From Pristionchus mayeri (taxonomy: Eukaryota > Nematoda > Chromadorea > Rhabditida > Neodiplogasteridae): a DNA stretch of 64,000 bases. A model generated the notes under the pieces. That model did no database searches. It was not told where the DNA came from and worked only from the letters and a program-made list of their open reading frames with translations. Shown here piece by piece: positions 11,801 to 24,400 of this stretch. The position numbers and the translations under genes were made by a program. Where the stretch lies: the NCBI GenBank assembly GCA_036245805.1, contig BTRK01000006.1, forward strand, positions 56,785,257-56,849,256, read 5' to 3'. Position 1 is the first letter of the stretch. Every line of letters starts with the position of its first letter.

Positions 11801-13381
11801 CTCTTTACTTGCAGAATGGGGCCGCATGGTTCGACGGTCGAGAGAATGTAGCAAATAAAGAGTCAGACCTAGCGCATGCAGTGCGCCGCAATGACTAATA
11901 GAGTATTTTTTGCACAAAAAGAGACGGTGCTCCAAATTTCGAACTCACCGAGCATTGCGACGTTCAGAATTGTGCCTGCCACGGCAAAAAGCAGAATGGT
12001 GCCGAGGTTGCTGAAGAAGTCCTTATTCTTCATGCAGAACCCGGCTTCGAAAACGATCACCGGCAGCAGGTAGTAGAAGAACCAGCTCGGTTTCAGGTAG
12101 ATCTGGGTTCAATTTGGTTCCTGGCACCGGTTGTCAATGGTACCTCTCCTGGATAGGTGTAGTTGATGATGAGGCCTGTGAAGACGCCCGCTATAATAAG
12201 CATAACAGAGTTGGGCACGAAGGTGACCCGAGCGACAACTGAAAAGAATCGGGTACGGGCTGATCTGGTTTCGGGTTCGGCTTGGTACCAGATTGGTACC
12301 TCTCCAAAGGTTCTGTAATCGAGCTGTTTTTCGACCACTTCCATTCAATTCCTCGTAGTTATTCCAACCGTCACCATTACTCTTGTCCCAGATCGCATCT
12401 CTTTCCTTCCCCTCACTATTCATTCTTCGCCCTCCCTCTCATGACCAGCGATAAGCATCTTCGCGTACTACTACTCTTGACCCTTCTGGAAACCTGTTCA
12501 CACTCTTCCTTCTTTTTCTACCGCATCATCTCAGCCCGCTGACTTTTTGATGCTATCGGAGTGCGAGGCAGCAAAAAATTGGCAGACTGACCCGTCTTGA
12601 ACATGCCCACCATGAAGATGGTGAGGGCTAGGGCGAAGGCATCGCCTGTGTGTGAGAAGTCGACAAACCCATTGACGACGAGATGACCATGCTGAAAGAT
12701 CAAAGATCAAGAAGCGAAGACGTCACAAGAACACTCAGTTTCAATTTGGTCAGATTCAGTCTGTAGTACAACGACGTCACTAACGTCACCTAATCCGCAC
12801 CCTCCCTCTGAGTCACACTCCCTCAATTCACACACCTTCTTATCGGTTCGATTGGGTGACCAAGCAAAAGCGAACAAACTCTGAGTGCCCCCTATCCCCT
12901 CTTTCGTTTCCGCGAAACTGAGAACTGAGAGTAGGGGTGCCCCATAAACTAGGCAACATACGAGCCTAGTCATTCATTCCTCCTCTCCCTCACCCTTCTC
13001 TCAGCATCGTTTCTCCAACGAGGAACAGACACAAAGACACAGTCAACAAGATACGAAAGACAGCAACATCCTTCCCCCACTCCATCCACATTTCTCCCTC
13101 TTCAAAGGTGAAATATTCAGCTGCTGCGGAATTTCTCGTCAAATTTCATGAATTCGAAAGTGGCTCTTGAGCATCAAAACTCTCGAATTGACTCTCAATT
13201 TCTCCAACTTGCAATGCTATCCGCGTCAATATATAATTATCTTGGCAATACAGCTGAGCTACCACCACTATGCTTGTTGATGTTGTCACAATGTATGATA
13301 CCTCGGGCGCGCTCCCGTTGACATCCGCGGGCAAGAGTGAGACCTCAATTCCATCCGCGTGCGACTCGGATGGGATCATGT
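4567..13381 (-). CDS. Na+/H+ exchanger (NHE/NHX family), 22 exons seen, N-terminus unresolved
   Basis: Electroneutral sodium/proton antiporter (SLC9 family), probably of plasma-membrane type. Exons, 5' to 3' on the minus strand: 13381-13302, 12691-12592, 12238-12144, 12102-11949, 11222-11095, 10875-10822, 10767-10619, 9983-9882, 9779-9678, 9450-9338, 9281-9217, 9096-8956, 8441-8328, 7628-7569, 7487-7392, 7242-7097, 6963-6852, 6620-6468, 6132-6036, 5286-5206, 5087-5004, 4715-4567 (stop). Phases agree at every junction; about 790 codons. Seen motifs: [23 protein letters not shown] and [12 protein letters not shown] (ion-coordinating acidic residues of the transport core) and [12 protein letters not shown] (conserved Arg segment). 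A long hydrophilic C-terminal tail, Ser/Arg-rich and acidic at the end, fits the regulatory domain. Exon 6132-6036 uses a weak TTGAG acceptor. The first listed exon contains an ATG ([10 protein letters not shown]), but a signal or first membrane exon farther upstream is likely. The exact nhx paralogue was not assigned. Confidence 0.92.
4758..4868. repeat. Dispersed MITE-like repeat copy in an NHX intron
   Basis: Imperfect inverted repeat in the last NHX intron (4716-5003). The left part reads GATCGAAATTCCGATC followed by a CTTCACTTCAC core; the right end reads TTTCTCGAGCTCTAC. It matches the TAGAGTTCGAAATTCGGG-ended family found elsewhere in the window. Confidence 0.5.
5699..5866. repeat. (CT)n microsatellite
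   Basis: About 165 bp of nearly pure CT dinucleotide repeat with occasional CC or TT interruptions, in the NHX intron between exons 6132-6036 and 5286-5206. Long Arg/Glu or Leu/Ser open frames here are repeat artefacts. Confidence 0.97.
8540..8919. mobile_element. TTAA-bounded inverted-repeat element (MITE/SINE composite)
   Basis: The two ends are inverted copies: the left begins TTAAAGAAGGAGTGTCAGC and the right, reverse-complemented, TTAAAGAAGGCGTGTCAGC. Similarity continues through about 30 bp (GCAAAGTTGAA). The element is about 380 bp, lies wholly inside the NHX intron 8442-8955, and has TTAA at both extreme ends, the target used by piggyBac-type transposases. It encodes no protein and encloses a tRNA-like sequence at 8644-8712, so it looks like a non-autonomous element carrying, or derived from, a Pol III unit. 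Confidence 0.75.
8644..8712 (+). ncRNA. tRNA-derived sequence (pseudo-tRNA or SINE head)
   Basis: Contains an A-box-like TAGCTCAGTGGTAGAGC, which can form a D-stem (GCTC/GAGC), and a B-box GGTTCGATTCC, spaced as in a tRNA gene. The acceptor stem (5' GCTTCCA against the 3' flank) does not pair, the T-stem is poor, and the anticodon arm is irregular. It is therefore more likely a tRNA-derived relic than a working tRNA. It lies within the TTAA-bounded element, antisense to NHX. Confidence 0.5.
10580..10589. repeat. Poly-C tract
   Basis: Ten-base C homopolymer in an NHX intron. It is one of nine C or G homopolymers of 10-15 bases between 3.5 and 28.5 kb. Confidence 0.9.
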
Positions 13382-16300
13382 CTGCAAGTTTCCACGAGTT
13401 AATTAGCCATTCAGCATGAGCAATGGAATGTGAGAGAAACGATGAATACTCAGAAGAGAGAGGGAAAAGAATAAGCAAGCGAAAATATGGCTGCTAAGTA
13501 CACGGCTCCGGAAGTCATTTCCTTTCTCTCTCTCGCAATAACTGCCCGGCTTGTTCTCGAAGATGGTAAATAACCATACGCGCGAGGTACAGAACTACTT
13601 CAATAGTCCCTGTGAGCTGCCCCCCCCCCCCCTATCGCCCACTTCAAGACCAACAAGAATGTGTGCTCCACTTCCAAAATCAATCAATCCGGGCCAATCG
13701 GCAAAAACATGTGCGAGAATTAATCGTTTAAGGTCATGTTGACGCATGCGAGTGTCCTTTTGATGGAGTAAGTGGAGAGGACAGAAAACAGCGAGAGAGC
13801 AAGGGTGATTTGGCACTACCACGGGACTAGTGCTCAGAACTGATCAACAGACAGATGTAGAGGCAGAATGGGATGAGCTCATGGCCTTGTTATTGACGTC
13901 AGCAGGGGAGTCTGCCACCATAATAGGAAATCTCTCTCGACGGCTCAGGGGAAGGTAGGGAGCAGTGTATAATCAGTGTGAAAGCATCAGAAGATGAGAG
14001 AAACGGGGACGAAACACCGAAACGTTCGTCTCCTTTCAGACAGGGAATGAATCACGCGAGATGAGGAGAAAGGTGATTCAAGGAGGAAGGGGAAGGACTA
14101 AATTACTGATGCTGCGAAGAACCGATGACTGCCAGACACAAGAGAGAGATTGTTGTTGGACGCCCGAGGAGCAAGAGGAAGAGAGAGAGTGGGAGAAAGA
14201 TGGGGAGGAAATGGGAGATGGCCAGACAAGAAAGAAACTGAATCTACACTGGAAAAGGACTGAAAGGCGGTGGGCACTGCGACGAAAGAGAAGGTGTATT
14301 GTGAATCTTGGAGAGAAAGAGATAAGGAGAACGAGAGGAGTGCATCGAACGGTCCTCGAAGAGGGAATTAGGAGGGAAGACAGAGAGAGGGAGGTATTAG
14401 AGCGATGGAATGGAGAGGAGGATGATATCAAAGCATTGAAGGAGAATGAGCAAATACGACCGAGTGATGGGAAAGAAGGGCATCGGAGTAGAGCGAATGG
14501 AGAGAGAGGGAGGAGGATGAGGAGGAGGAGGGGAGAAGTGGGGGTGGAAAGAAAGAGGGGTTGGAGGGGAAAGACACTCCCTGAAACTGGGCTGAACGGA
14601 AACAAAAAGGATGCGGTGAATGAAAGAAATGAGGGATGAAGGACATTCAATGAAACAGTGATTTCTAGAGGAACTGAAGGAGGAGTAGAGAGTGAATAGA
14701 TTCGGGAGGTTGAAGGGGCACTGACGCACAGAGGGGAAGAAGCACAAGAGAGAGAGAGAAAGAGAATGGGTGGTGAAGCAGAGAAAAATGGTGGAGGGAA
14801 ACCAGCGCCGAGATCAAAGCCTTAGACGGCGATGCGATACAGAGGAAGAAGAAGAGACGGTGAAGAGGAGAGGAGAGTTAGAAGAAAGAATGATGATTAG
14901 GTTTTCACAGAAGAGGAGGAGAATGAGTGGGAATGAGAACGCGCGATCCCAATGGGGGATTCTGAACGAACGAGAGGGATTAGCTAGGATTCTTCTAATC
15001 ACTAGCTTTTATGCTTCCGCCCTCTGAAAGGACTGAAGCTCTAGAACACATAAACTGGAGAGAAAGATGTGGCTGAGAGACAAGCTGTCATATGGGGATA
15101 GGGTGCGAGAGTAGCTTCCTTCGGAACTGTCCGTCCGTGTCAGATTACACTCGATCGAGAGAGAGAAGAGGCATTGTTGAATGGAAGCAGCTGCTGCTTT
15201 ATTGGAAATACAGTAGGGAGTGCGCGGATTTGAGAGAGTGCCGAGCTATGGGGAGTTGGAGATCGGGTACCTCGTAGAGGAAATACTGAGCACTGAGATG
15301 ACTAAAAGTATATCAGCTATGGTCTTGCTACTCTGTTTCAGAGTTATGGATAATTTTATTTCGCGGAGATACACTGGGGAGGAATTTTCGAAATGCTCGT
15401 GAATCAGCCAAAGCGGAGGAGCATCTACGTAGAAAGAGCGGGACCTCCCTTGGTGATGAAATACGCCAGCAACGAATGACTGACTGTGTGCAGGTGTGCA
15501 CGTGAAATGAGGCAAAGCGACTGGGGGTGGAGGGCCAATCGGGGCGAAAAGGAGGGGGGAGTCGGGGCCAGATGGTCTCTACTCTATCCACTGGCGGGAA
15601 CGAGAGAGAGGGGGATTTCGACGACGCAAACTCGGCTACTCGACCTATTCATAGGGTCGATTACGATGTCGCTGTCGCCCACATTTAGCATTAATCATTC
15701 ACGTCCTCTACACTGCTTCCGATGCGATTCTATATTCAATTCTCAGCGAGCAGTTTTTGATCTGACTTGATAGTCCACTGCCTTCTAACAGTGAAACCAG
15801 AGAGCGCTGCCCGAGTAAATCCCTCCCGAGTGCATTCAATTCCCTCGCCACGCAATGCACTAATGAAAATGAAACAGAGGCTGGAAATGAGCGAAATTGG
15901 CAGCCCAAAGCAGTGCGCCTCCTCACATACGTCCAATCGTTTCCTTCTATAGCGAGGTCTTTTCAGTCAGCGAAAATCGGTTCCCGACATCGAATCGGGC
16001 TGTTATTCTCGTTCTTTTGTGTGCTGCTTTACGGGCGATATTATAGCATTTAGAATGGAAAAATCGACTAATTGTCTCCTCATTTCCCATTCTCTCTTAC
16101 CGTTACACGGCTTGATAGAGGTGAGTGGAAGGAAGAGATGATTATCCGAAATTCGAACTCCATTTGCATTACTGGACGCGCTTCCTGGTCCTGGGTGAGC
16201 ATTCCCTCACGTACGATATCAAATTTAGGCCGAGCATACATTAGCTAACGTGCACGAATGTAACTAATTTGTGTGCACTAAAAGAGATGGATGAAGTAGG

Positions 16301-16766
16301 AAAAATGAAGCCAAAGGTGTGTAGGAGAGAAGCTTCGGGGACTCGCCCACCAATATTCGTCTCTGTCTCCCCTTTTCCATCTCCCCAAAGTACACCTTGC
16401 CGCCGTATGTACAATATGCGCAATGGCATAACACTTACGATTATGGGATAGGCGCCGAACGGGGTGAATCCTCTAACGATCTCTTTCATATCTCGCTGAA
16501 CTTGTGAAGCATCATCATATGCTCATCCATGCATGCGTTATGAAGAAAAGGAGTGCCTGAGAGATCGCTAGCGTTCCCTAGTAGTCTCTCTCCTTCCAAC
16601 TCAAAACGCCTCGCCACACAGGTTTCAGGCATCGTTCTAGACCGCCGAAACTACGCTTTTCTTATCTAGAGTCTTCTTCCACCTGCCCTTGAGACACGGC
16701 CCTAGCACTCCTATTTTCACGTATCGCTCTTCTCCCACTAGAATAGTCTCAAATACGGTAAGTACC

Positions 16767-16900
16767 TATATTGGTGATGATAAAAGGGTCACGACAAGGC
16801 GGCTTGAATGACCCTCCAAGGCTGCTTCACTTTCGAAAATTCCGGGTTGAAACCGGCATCAAGTCGCCTTGAAAAGCCGTTTTGTCATCACTAGGCTATA
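16767..16900. mobile_element. TA-bounded MITE
   Basis: About 134 bp with imperfect terminal inverted repeats of roughly 40 bp. Both ends carry GTGATGA(T/C)AAAA followed by CAAGGCG(A/G)CTTGA in inverted orientation, and both are bounded by TATA. There is no coding capacity. TA target preference suggests mobilisation by a Tc1/mariner transposase (inference). Confidence 0.65.
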
Positions 16901-17983
16901 CCATTACGTTCACCTGACTATTCATACACAAGATCACTCTCTCTCAAGACTCCATTATGCCTGCTCCCCCTGAGATTCGGCCTCGAACTGTAGACAGACA
17001 ATCCATTGTCTCTGCGACATCACTCAATTTGCTGTCCTCTCCCTCCTTCCTGCCAAATTCTCACATCAGACGCAACAATGGGCACACTGACCTCTCCTCC
17101 GCGCCTCGGCTTTTTTTCTGGTTGCGTCCATTGTCAATTCATGCAACTCTCAGCCCGCCGGGCCGAACACACTCTTTCTCCTCCTTCTCCTCGTCCTCCT
17201 CCATAATCCTTTACCTTCCACCCTTCTTGCCATCACCAAAATTGCTTCTTTCCTGCATATTTTTCCTCGTCTCCTGGCCGCCTCTCGCCCGCATTAGTCG
17301 ATAATATAACAGAGCAACTACAAATGCACTCCACTTTCCCATCTCCTCTCGCGCTTTTCTTCCTTTCAACCACGCGCGCGAAGCTTCTTCCTCCTTCTTT
17401 TTCGTGTTTATTCTTCCTTCTTCAGGCCTAATTGGTTACAGTGTGTGGCTGTCGAGTCTCGAATGTCTTACTCGTGTCTCGTCTGTCAAATCCATGCAAT
17501 GTGTCACTAAGATTGTGCAACGAAGGGGTTCTTTCTTCTTTCTCTTCTACTCTCATTCTGTCTCCGACATTCCGCCCATTTCTCCAGGCGCGTATACACA
17601 AAATTGGAAATTATACACAGCGATGCTCACATTCACTCCGCTTGCTCGTGCGAATGCATTCAGAAGAGAAGAGAAATCCGCGATGTTCACAAAAACAAAT
17701 ATATTTTTTCAGTTGTTAGGCTTCCAGTTCCTGTGTTTCCTCGTCCTGTAAAATCCCATACTCACCAAGTCCACACGATTTCTCATGCAATCTCTCCCCA
17801 TATATCACCAGGGGCTGTTTTTAGCTTACGAGTGCCCGCTCTCCCCTCTCCCATAAGTCATTGTGCGTTTCCGTCCGCTAATCGACCTTCTTCTCCCCCC
17901 CCCCCCCCCTACTCGAACATCTATCACACTGCTCACGGTGGCAAGCACTTGTTCCTTTTTCCTCGATTGCCTCCTACTTTCTC

Positions 17984-18158
17984 AAGAGTTAGAAATTCAA
18001 GTAATCGTCTCTTTTTGTTCAGAAAATGTGTAATTAGTCGTTGCGGCGCCCTGCAAGAGTTGTGCCTGACACTCTTCATTCTGCACACTATCTCGGCAGG
18101 TGGGGTGGGGAGAGAGTGAATGCAATGAAGAGACTGCGTTAATGTTTCTCGAACTGTG
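17984..18158. repeat. Dispersed MITE-like family copy (longest seen)
   Basis: The left end reads AGAGTTAGAAATTCAAGTAA; the right end reverse-complements to ACAGTTCGAGAAACATTAAC. The interior includes CAGAAAATG, GTTGCGGCGCCCTGCAAGAG and CTTCATTCTGCAC, segments that also occur in the same order in the intron at 49032-49122. No open frame. It lies outside any recognised exon. Confidence 0.65.
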
Positions 18159-18497
18159 CTCATCCCGAATCGTCCACATTTTCTCCCGAATTCGAGCATG
18201 TTTGGACATCTGTGCTACATTTATTCCACATCGCTCTGGTCCTTCTCTATCCGCTCTCAATCCTCTGTTGATGGCTGGAAAAACCGTCTCGACGTCACTC
18301 AGTGCCTGGATTCGCTGCTCTGTCTCTCTTTCCATTTATATCTCATCATGTCCAACTCTATCTATCATCTTCTCTCTCCTCCTCCTCCCTCTCATTACTC
18401 GTATATCGCACTCGCTTTCCCTTCTTGCAACACCCATACTTTCACTGTGCACACTCACGACATTCTGCGACTTTCTACTGCCACGCGCTGCGTCCAT

Positions 18498-18611
18498 TAG
18501 AGTTCGAGAAATGATACAACGTTCTCTTCACTATATGCACTTTGTCTCCACTCGATCTGTCGAGATAGTGCAGGTAGAATAAAGAGACGATTTTCCGAGT
18601 TTCGAACTCTC
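18498..18611. repeat. Dispersed MITE-like family copy
   Basis: About 114 bp. It starts TAGAGTTCGAGAAATGATAC and ends GAGTTTCGAACTCT, so the ends are inverted repeats. The interior has TCTCTTCAC and an AATAAAGAGACGATTTTC counterpart. Same family as 34252-34354 and 54055-54171. Confidence 0.65.
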
Positions 18612-18995
18612 CTGATTGCCACGCGCCTTCGCCCATTACGCCGCCCATGTCTGAACTCATCGACTGCCCCATCTTCCAATTATCCAATTTCCGCCGCCTG
18701 TCGCGCCTATTTTCCGGATAGACGGTAGATTCATCCCCGAGTCTTTCCACATCGACGACCGCGCTTCCTCCGCTACTCGGCGACGTTCGATAGCATCGGA
18801 AACCGAAGTGCTGCCTGTCAACAGGCTAGATTAATTCGAACCCCTTCCCCGCAGCATCACTCCTCGCTCAGAGCGTTCGCTCGAAATTCCCTCGCGACTG
18901 CGCAATATTTTCTGCGGCTCTGTACAATATTATGTTTGTTACTGGCTCTGTTGCAACTTTTTATATGATTTCATAATGAGCATACAATTGCAGGT

Positions 18996-19140
18996 ATGGC
19001 GTTATCACTGTCCGCATCGCCGTCTCTGTACCACGCGGATGATCCGTGTTCGTCGCCTACGTCCACCACGGAATCCCCTACGCCACCCCTCTCCGTCTAC
19101 AGAGAGAACATCGTCTCGCAGCGCAAGAAGAAGCGCATTC
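18996..19140 (+). CDS. Candidate 5' coding exon, possibly of the RGS gene
   Basis: An ATG sits two bases after a good TTGCAG acceptor and opens a 48-codon frame (MALSLSASPSLYHADDP...) ending in QRKKKRI at a consensus GTGAGT donor (phase 1). The Ser/Thr/Pro-rich then basic composition looks like a real exon, and the acceptor directly before the ATG could be a trans-splice or 5'-UTR splice site. The next likely exon (21480-21800) is not in matching phase with any obvious acceptor, so a further exon may intervene, or this may be an alternative first exon or another transcript. Confidence 0.45.
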
Positions 19141-20260
19141 GTGAGTGGCATTGAACGAATTCAAATGAAAACGGCGCAGGGGCTATTTTAGAATCCCCTC
19201 CGGGGGACCAAAAGAGATCTATTTTGTAATATAGGAAAGCGTAAGAAGTACCCGATCTGGGCAGGTCCTAAGTAGGCGTGCAACGGACAGGTGAAATCTA
19301 ATATCAGTGACTCCTCTCCCAGTTTCGCTATTGAAACTATGCTCTCTTCTTGTTCTCACGTGCGATGCTGCGCATGGATCGTTCGGGATCCCGGCATCTT
19401 TCATTACAAAGGTTATCTCCCCATCCCCTGTCCCCCCTCATTACACTTCTCTGTGTGTATGTGTTTGTCTACTCGCTCGCTTGTGCTCTCCTTTGATCTT
19501 CTCCTCACTGTATTAACAGTGCTTTGCTACTCCCCGAACGGGTTCAATCCCCTGCTTCATTTCTAGAAAGTGATTGATGCGCCGGACAAAGAACAATGGG
19601 TTGGTACGAAGCAGTCCACAATGAGGGAGAGAGAGCCACTTCCTGCTTCATAGCACTTTTCAAAACTCTACACTAGGCTTACACGAGTAGCCTACACGAA
19701 GAGCTCCTTGGCAACAACCATCGGATCGGAGGTTTCCGGGATTTCATAAATCTTCCACCCGTGCTGGTCACTGTTCGCAAGCAAATATATTTTTTGTTTA
19801 TGAACCGGGTAGGGAGGAGCATATTCTCGCGCCAGTTTTGATCCACGTGTTATTGCTGCCGCTTCTTCTCCTTCTTCTCATCCTTCTTCCCCCACTTCAC
19901 CGATATACCAGCCACTTCTCCACTCGTCTGCTGCCGCCTACCGTTCCTTGCCTCCTCCATCCAACCTACCTCCGCCATTGCGTCCCCTCCACCCTTTCAA
20001 TCGCTTGTTTTCCGCCTGCTCCGGCTACATATCGGTCCAGTATCGTAGCCTATTCTCTCTCTCTCTCTCGCTCTCACTTTCTCCTCCTGACAGCCAGCCG
20101 CGAATTCTAATGAGAGACTAGAGCGTGTTGCTCGCAGAGTCGGCGCAGATTTCAGATCCTGACCGTGTGTGGAGTCATTTCTCTGTGTTTTAGGATGGAG
20201 GAGTGAGATGGCCCATCTCGATCAGATAAATAGAGTAGCATTTGAGTGCTTCGCACTACA

Positions 20261-20273
20261 CCCCCCCCCCCCC
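20261..20273. repeat. Poly-C tract
   Basis: Thirteen-base C homopolymer, part of the set also seen at 13620-13632, 17895-17909, about 23837-23848, 26689-26698 and 28454-28464. Confidence 0.9.
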
Positions 20274-21479
20274 TATCATTGTTCTCGGCCATCTCCATTC
20301 CACACATACATATTTTTCGTCTCCTCATTCGCAATTTCCCTCTCTCTTCCCGTTCGTTCATTCAATATTCTCTTTTTTCCTCCTCCTCTACTCCTCTTCC
20401 TCCTCTCATCCTCCTCCTCCTATAGTCTCCATCCCTACCGCATCTATACTACAACGACGAGATCCCTTTGTCCTTCTTCCTCCTCATCCCCTTTTTCATC
20501 CCATTTCGCTCCCTGACGAATTGAGTGCGCTGTTAGCCGCACATTTTTGCGCGAACAACGGCCCTCTTTTTCTTGGTTGAAGTCACAGCTACAATACTCG
20601 TCATCGAAAATGCATTCCCTGTTAAACAAAAATTTTCAAACTATTAATCAGTTGATATTTCCCATTAAAAACGAGTAGTTCCTATTGTCAGCCGTATGTA
20701 TCCAAATGTTCCTTGCAGCCCTCATCCGTCGTGCGTACTCATGCCACTTCGCCCATGACCCGCCCTTCTCCTCCTTTCTCTCAGTCAGTTTCTCCTCCTA
20801 TCCTCCTCAATATAATTTTACTGAAAAGAGCAAGCAATCAACTTGTAGTACTCCCCCCTCTCTCTCGCCACAAGCATTTGCAGTCATGATTTATGAGTGT
20901 ATTATGTAAAAGCCTAGTGCTGATGACTCTTCATTTTGCCTGGTTGATGATGAAGAACGTTTACGACGAGAACGATCAAGCAGTCCAACTTCTGCCAACA
21001 AAGGGATCATTTGCAAGAGATTTATGAAGACGCCAATGGTTTCCATGCACACATGTCTGCAGAAGTGGTCGACAGACACATCTCTATTCACAACAATACG
21101 AGTCCTCTGCAGAACACTGTGCATAACAATAACAATACCGTAGGCCAACACATAAAAAACTTGCAATTCAGAAGCATGCACTCACTTTTTCACCTCTCAG
21201 TTATGACCGAGGGCATGCGAGGGTGACCTTTAAATTCAAACGAGAGAGAGGGAACAGCGAGCCGTCTCATGAGGGCAGAGATAGCGAGCGATTGGAGGAG
21301 AGCGCAGACAACGATACAGATCGCCCAGCCATGAGAATGGGATGAGGGTTCAGATAGGGGGTAGAAGGAGGATTCGACCTTGCGACTCAGAATAGCCATT
21401 TCTACCTACTGAGTGTTCCCAGCGCGCGTGACTCTACACCAGCAACTTGGCCACTTCGCGCCTTTATTCGAATAGAATC

Positions 21480-24400
21480 ATGGACAAGGAGAACGTATTC
21501 GTCGTGCCTCAGCGCCGACAGAGATCTCGATTGGAGCGAGGCTCGGCATTCCTGCGCGATTCCCGTCGCACCAATGCCGCGCAACTGGCGAAGAAGCGGC
21601 GAATCGAGAGAAACGAGGAGAAGTCAAGTGCCGATCAGAGTGGGAGCCCTCCTCCATCTCCTTCCCCCCTTCCCCTCCCCTCTCCCTTCTCCTCCACTTT
21701 CCTTCGACAACTTCTCATCTCGGAACGAGACGAGGACGACGACGAGATCGTCGAGAGTATGGGCAATTCCTCTTCCTCTTCGTCTACTGCTCCTCCTCAA
21801 GTAAGAGACGCGCCGCACCCCGTTGTCCATCAAGCGCAAGCGCCACTTATACGCCCCGTAGTGTGCCCTATAGTCGTCTCATCTTTCCTTCTTCTCCTTC
21901 CTCCCCCACCCTCTCCTTCTGATGGCTCTTCCATTGCAGGAAGCTGTTTCCATGACGAGCATGAGGAGCGACCAAGGAGGAACAAGCACACGGGGATCCA
22001 TTGATGTCAGTCATTTTTACGCACAGATACAAGACAAAAATGTTTTGGTTGTACTGTTTAACTAGAAATTAAATAAGCGTAAGGGATTCCATTTGTGCAC
22101 GCTCCATATATTATTCATCTCCCTTGAAAGATATGCGAAAAAATGCAATTCCGGTCATTCAATTATATTAGGCGCTATGTTTTCCAAAAAAAAAGCTTGA
22201 CAATGCATAGATTAATTCGGATCGACTGAGTGTTCTTACTCTGCTGATGCCACAGCTAATCATATGTATAACGATGTATGAGGAAGAATTAGTTTCGTAT
22301 ATGTGTGGAAATTTAATCACAATTGGAACACGAAAGCTGTGCATGCACACGTTCATATAATTCGGAAAAAGGAGGCAGAAAAATTGTAGTTTCCTTTCGA
22401 AATCTCCAAATTTGAAGTTCATTCGATAGAATCACGGACAGATGCGTGATCGGGAATGAGCTACAGAGAGTGCGATGACCTCTTATCAGTAATTTGGGCC
22501 CATTCGAATCCCTCTTCGTGACTGACTCTCCCGCTCAACTCGTCATTATGAAAGGTCTCTCTCTCTCGTTATCGCACCCTCCTCTCCCTCCACTCATAAC
22601 TACCTCATTCCACTCATTCATTTCACACTTCTCCCCTCTTTTTGTTCTTCCCGACGCGCGCATGCAGCAAAATGACGATGGAGAGCCATTAGTTCTGCAA
22701 AATCCGCTTTATTTTCATAGCAAATTCGCATCATTTCATTTATACCAAAGTCCAACATGCCAATTGACTCATTTCCTAAATTTGCCATCCTCATCGATTC
22801 CTGCTACAACGGGATAGTTTTCTCGTTAGTGCTCGCCTTTCATCTCATATTTCATTCTGAAATCCCTTTCCATTGAAACGAATTGGACACTCGCTCGCGC
22901 GAGTAGTTTTTCTCGTCTTCTTCTTATTCTCTGAATTCCCGAGGGGTGTGAAGATATTGGAAACAGGCCATGGAAACGCAGTTTTTCAAGTTCGCGATTA
23001 ATTGTCTCCGCCTCTTGTTGCATCGACTGAAATATCGAAAGATTTTGGAAAATTTGCTAGAAGCTAGCGAATTTGGAAATGTATAATTGGTACCGCTAAC
23101 TTATTTGATGTGACTTTTGGATCAATTGTCTGACTCCCTTCATTTTGCACGGTCTCGCACTGGTCAGAGAGAGCGAGAGAGCGTGGAAACGGGAGGGAGT
23201 CAGAAGATTACTCGACTTCTGGCTCTGCTTCCGTCAATGGGAGCGTCTGCCCGCATAAATCATTAATTTCAATTTAATAATTCATGATTCGCCACTGGGA
23301 AAGAAGGGATTCCCTTCGACGATCTCCCAATTATCTCTGTCTTTCTGCTCCTCTCCATTTTCTCTCTCAGCTCATTGGGTAATTCGCCCCTTGACTCTCG
23401 TCCCCCCATTTCGGACAGTCTCTCCGATGGGCAAACGCAATTTAGAGAATGGTAGATCACTCGGGGGTATTCCTGTTGCTTAGGAAATGTGCGCAAGTTG
23501 TGATCAAGCTGCCCAATTAGGGGTTTCGCTCGCTTCTCAAGATCGTCAATATTACTGCTTGCCAACTTAACACTCCTTCCCTCTCCATATGAGTAATCCG
23601 AATCACCGTCTTTTTATTTTGTTCAATTTCTAGATCGTTGGAGATGCGAGAGGACAAACAGAATGAAGAGATCGTGGTGCTGTTACGCGAGCTCTAATAT
23701 GTACAGGCCTTCATTGAGCTCGTCTCATCTCTTTCTCCGTCATGGACTCACTTCTCGATTTGTTGACTGCCTGGCTTCCCCTCTATAAGTGTCCCTTCTC
23801 TCCCCCCGCCGGACCACTGTAGTGCCTCCCCTGCCGCCCCCCCCCCCCTCCCTCCCTCCCTACTCCCCCTCTCTCCTTGCTCCTCGCCCGAGAGGAGAGA
23901 CCACTTCCCTCTCCTCTCATGTTTCCATCTCTCTTCCTCCCTCACTTCTCTAGGTTTTCATCCTCTTCTCTGCACATTCCTCGCGCGAATTTCATCGCAA
24001 AGCTGTGTCCTCCTCAAAATTCGACCAAGCCAAGTGCTTCATAAATCGCTAGAAAGGATACCACGCTCTCTTCATTCTAAAGACTCTCTACCGGTAGATC
24101 GACGAGAAAGGGTATGAGATCGTGGTATCGTTTCTCAAACTGTAGTTGGGTGGCAATTCATCCTCTAATTTTGCCCCTTGCTCACACCACTCGTTAATTC
24201 TTCGATGCAATCAATTATCGTGAGCAGCAACGACCAGTTAGCGAGGACCCATACCCCGCCCCTCTCTTCGACAATTGCATTCTGCTCCCCTCCCCACCAG
24301 ATTAGTCGACGAGCGCGCGCGAGAGCAAATGTTCCGATGGGTCTCCATAGAGACATCGTGAGAAAATTTCGGCACTAAAGGCACCATTTCCGACCACTTC

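Larger units (their letters stand above)
13382..18993. other. Gene-poor region upstream of NHX and RGS
   Basis: No exon series could be supported. About 13980-15080 is strongly purine-rich on the plus strand and produces long charged open frames without family similarity. The rest is pyrimidine-rich on the plus strand with poly-C tracts (13620-13632, 17895-17909), a TA-bounded MITE (16767-16900) and two copies of the dispersed TAGAGTTCGAAATTCGGG repeat. It lies between the divergent NHX and RGS genes and presumably holds their 5' exons and promoters. Confidence 0.6.

Noticed and set aside
12707..12973. An 88-codon minus-strand frame starting [18 protein letters not shown] as the NHX signal-peptide exon
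   Set aside because: It lies in the intron between two phase-matched NHX exons and has no suitable splice sites; the hydrophobic start is probably coincidence.
14061..14747. Long overlapping open frames on both strands (up to 192 codons)
   Set aside because: The region is almost pure purine on one strand, which removes stop codons. The translations are Arg/Glu/Gly or Ser/Pro/Leu low complexity with no domain and no splice-linked neighbours.
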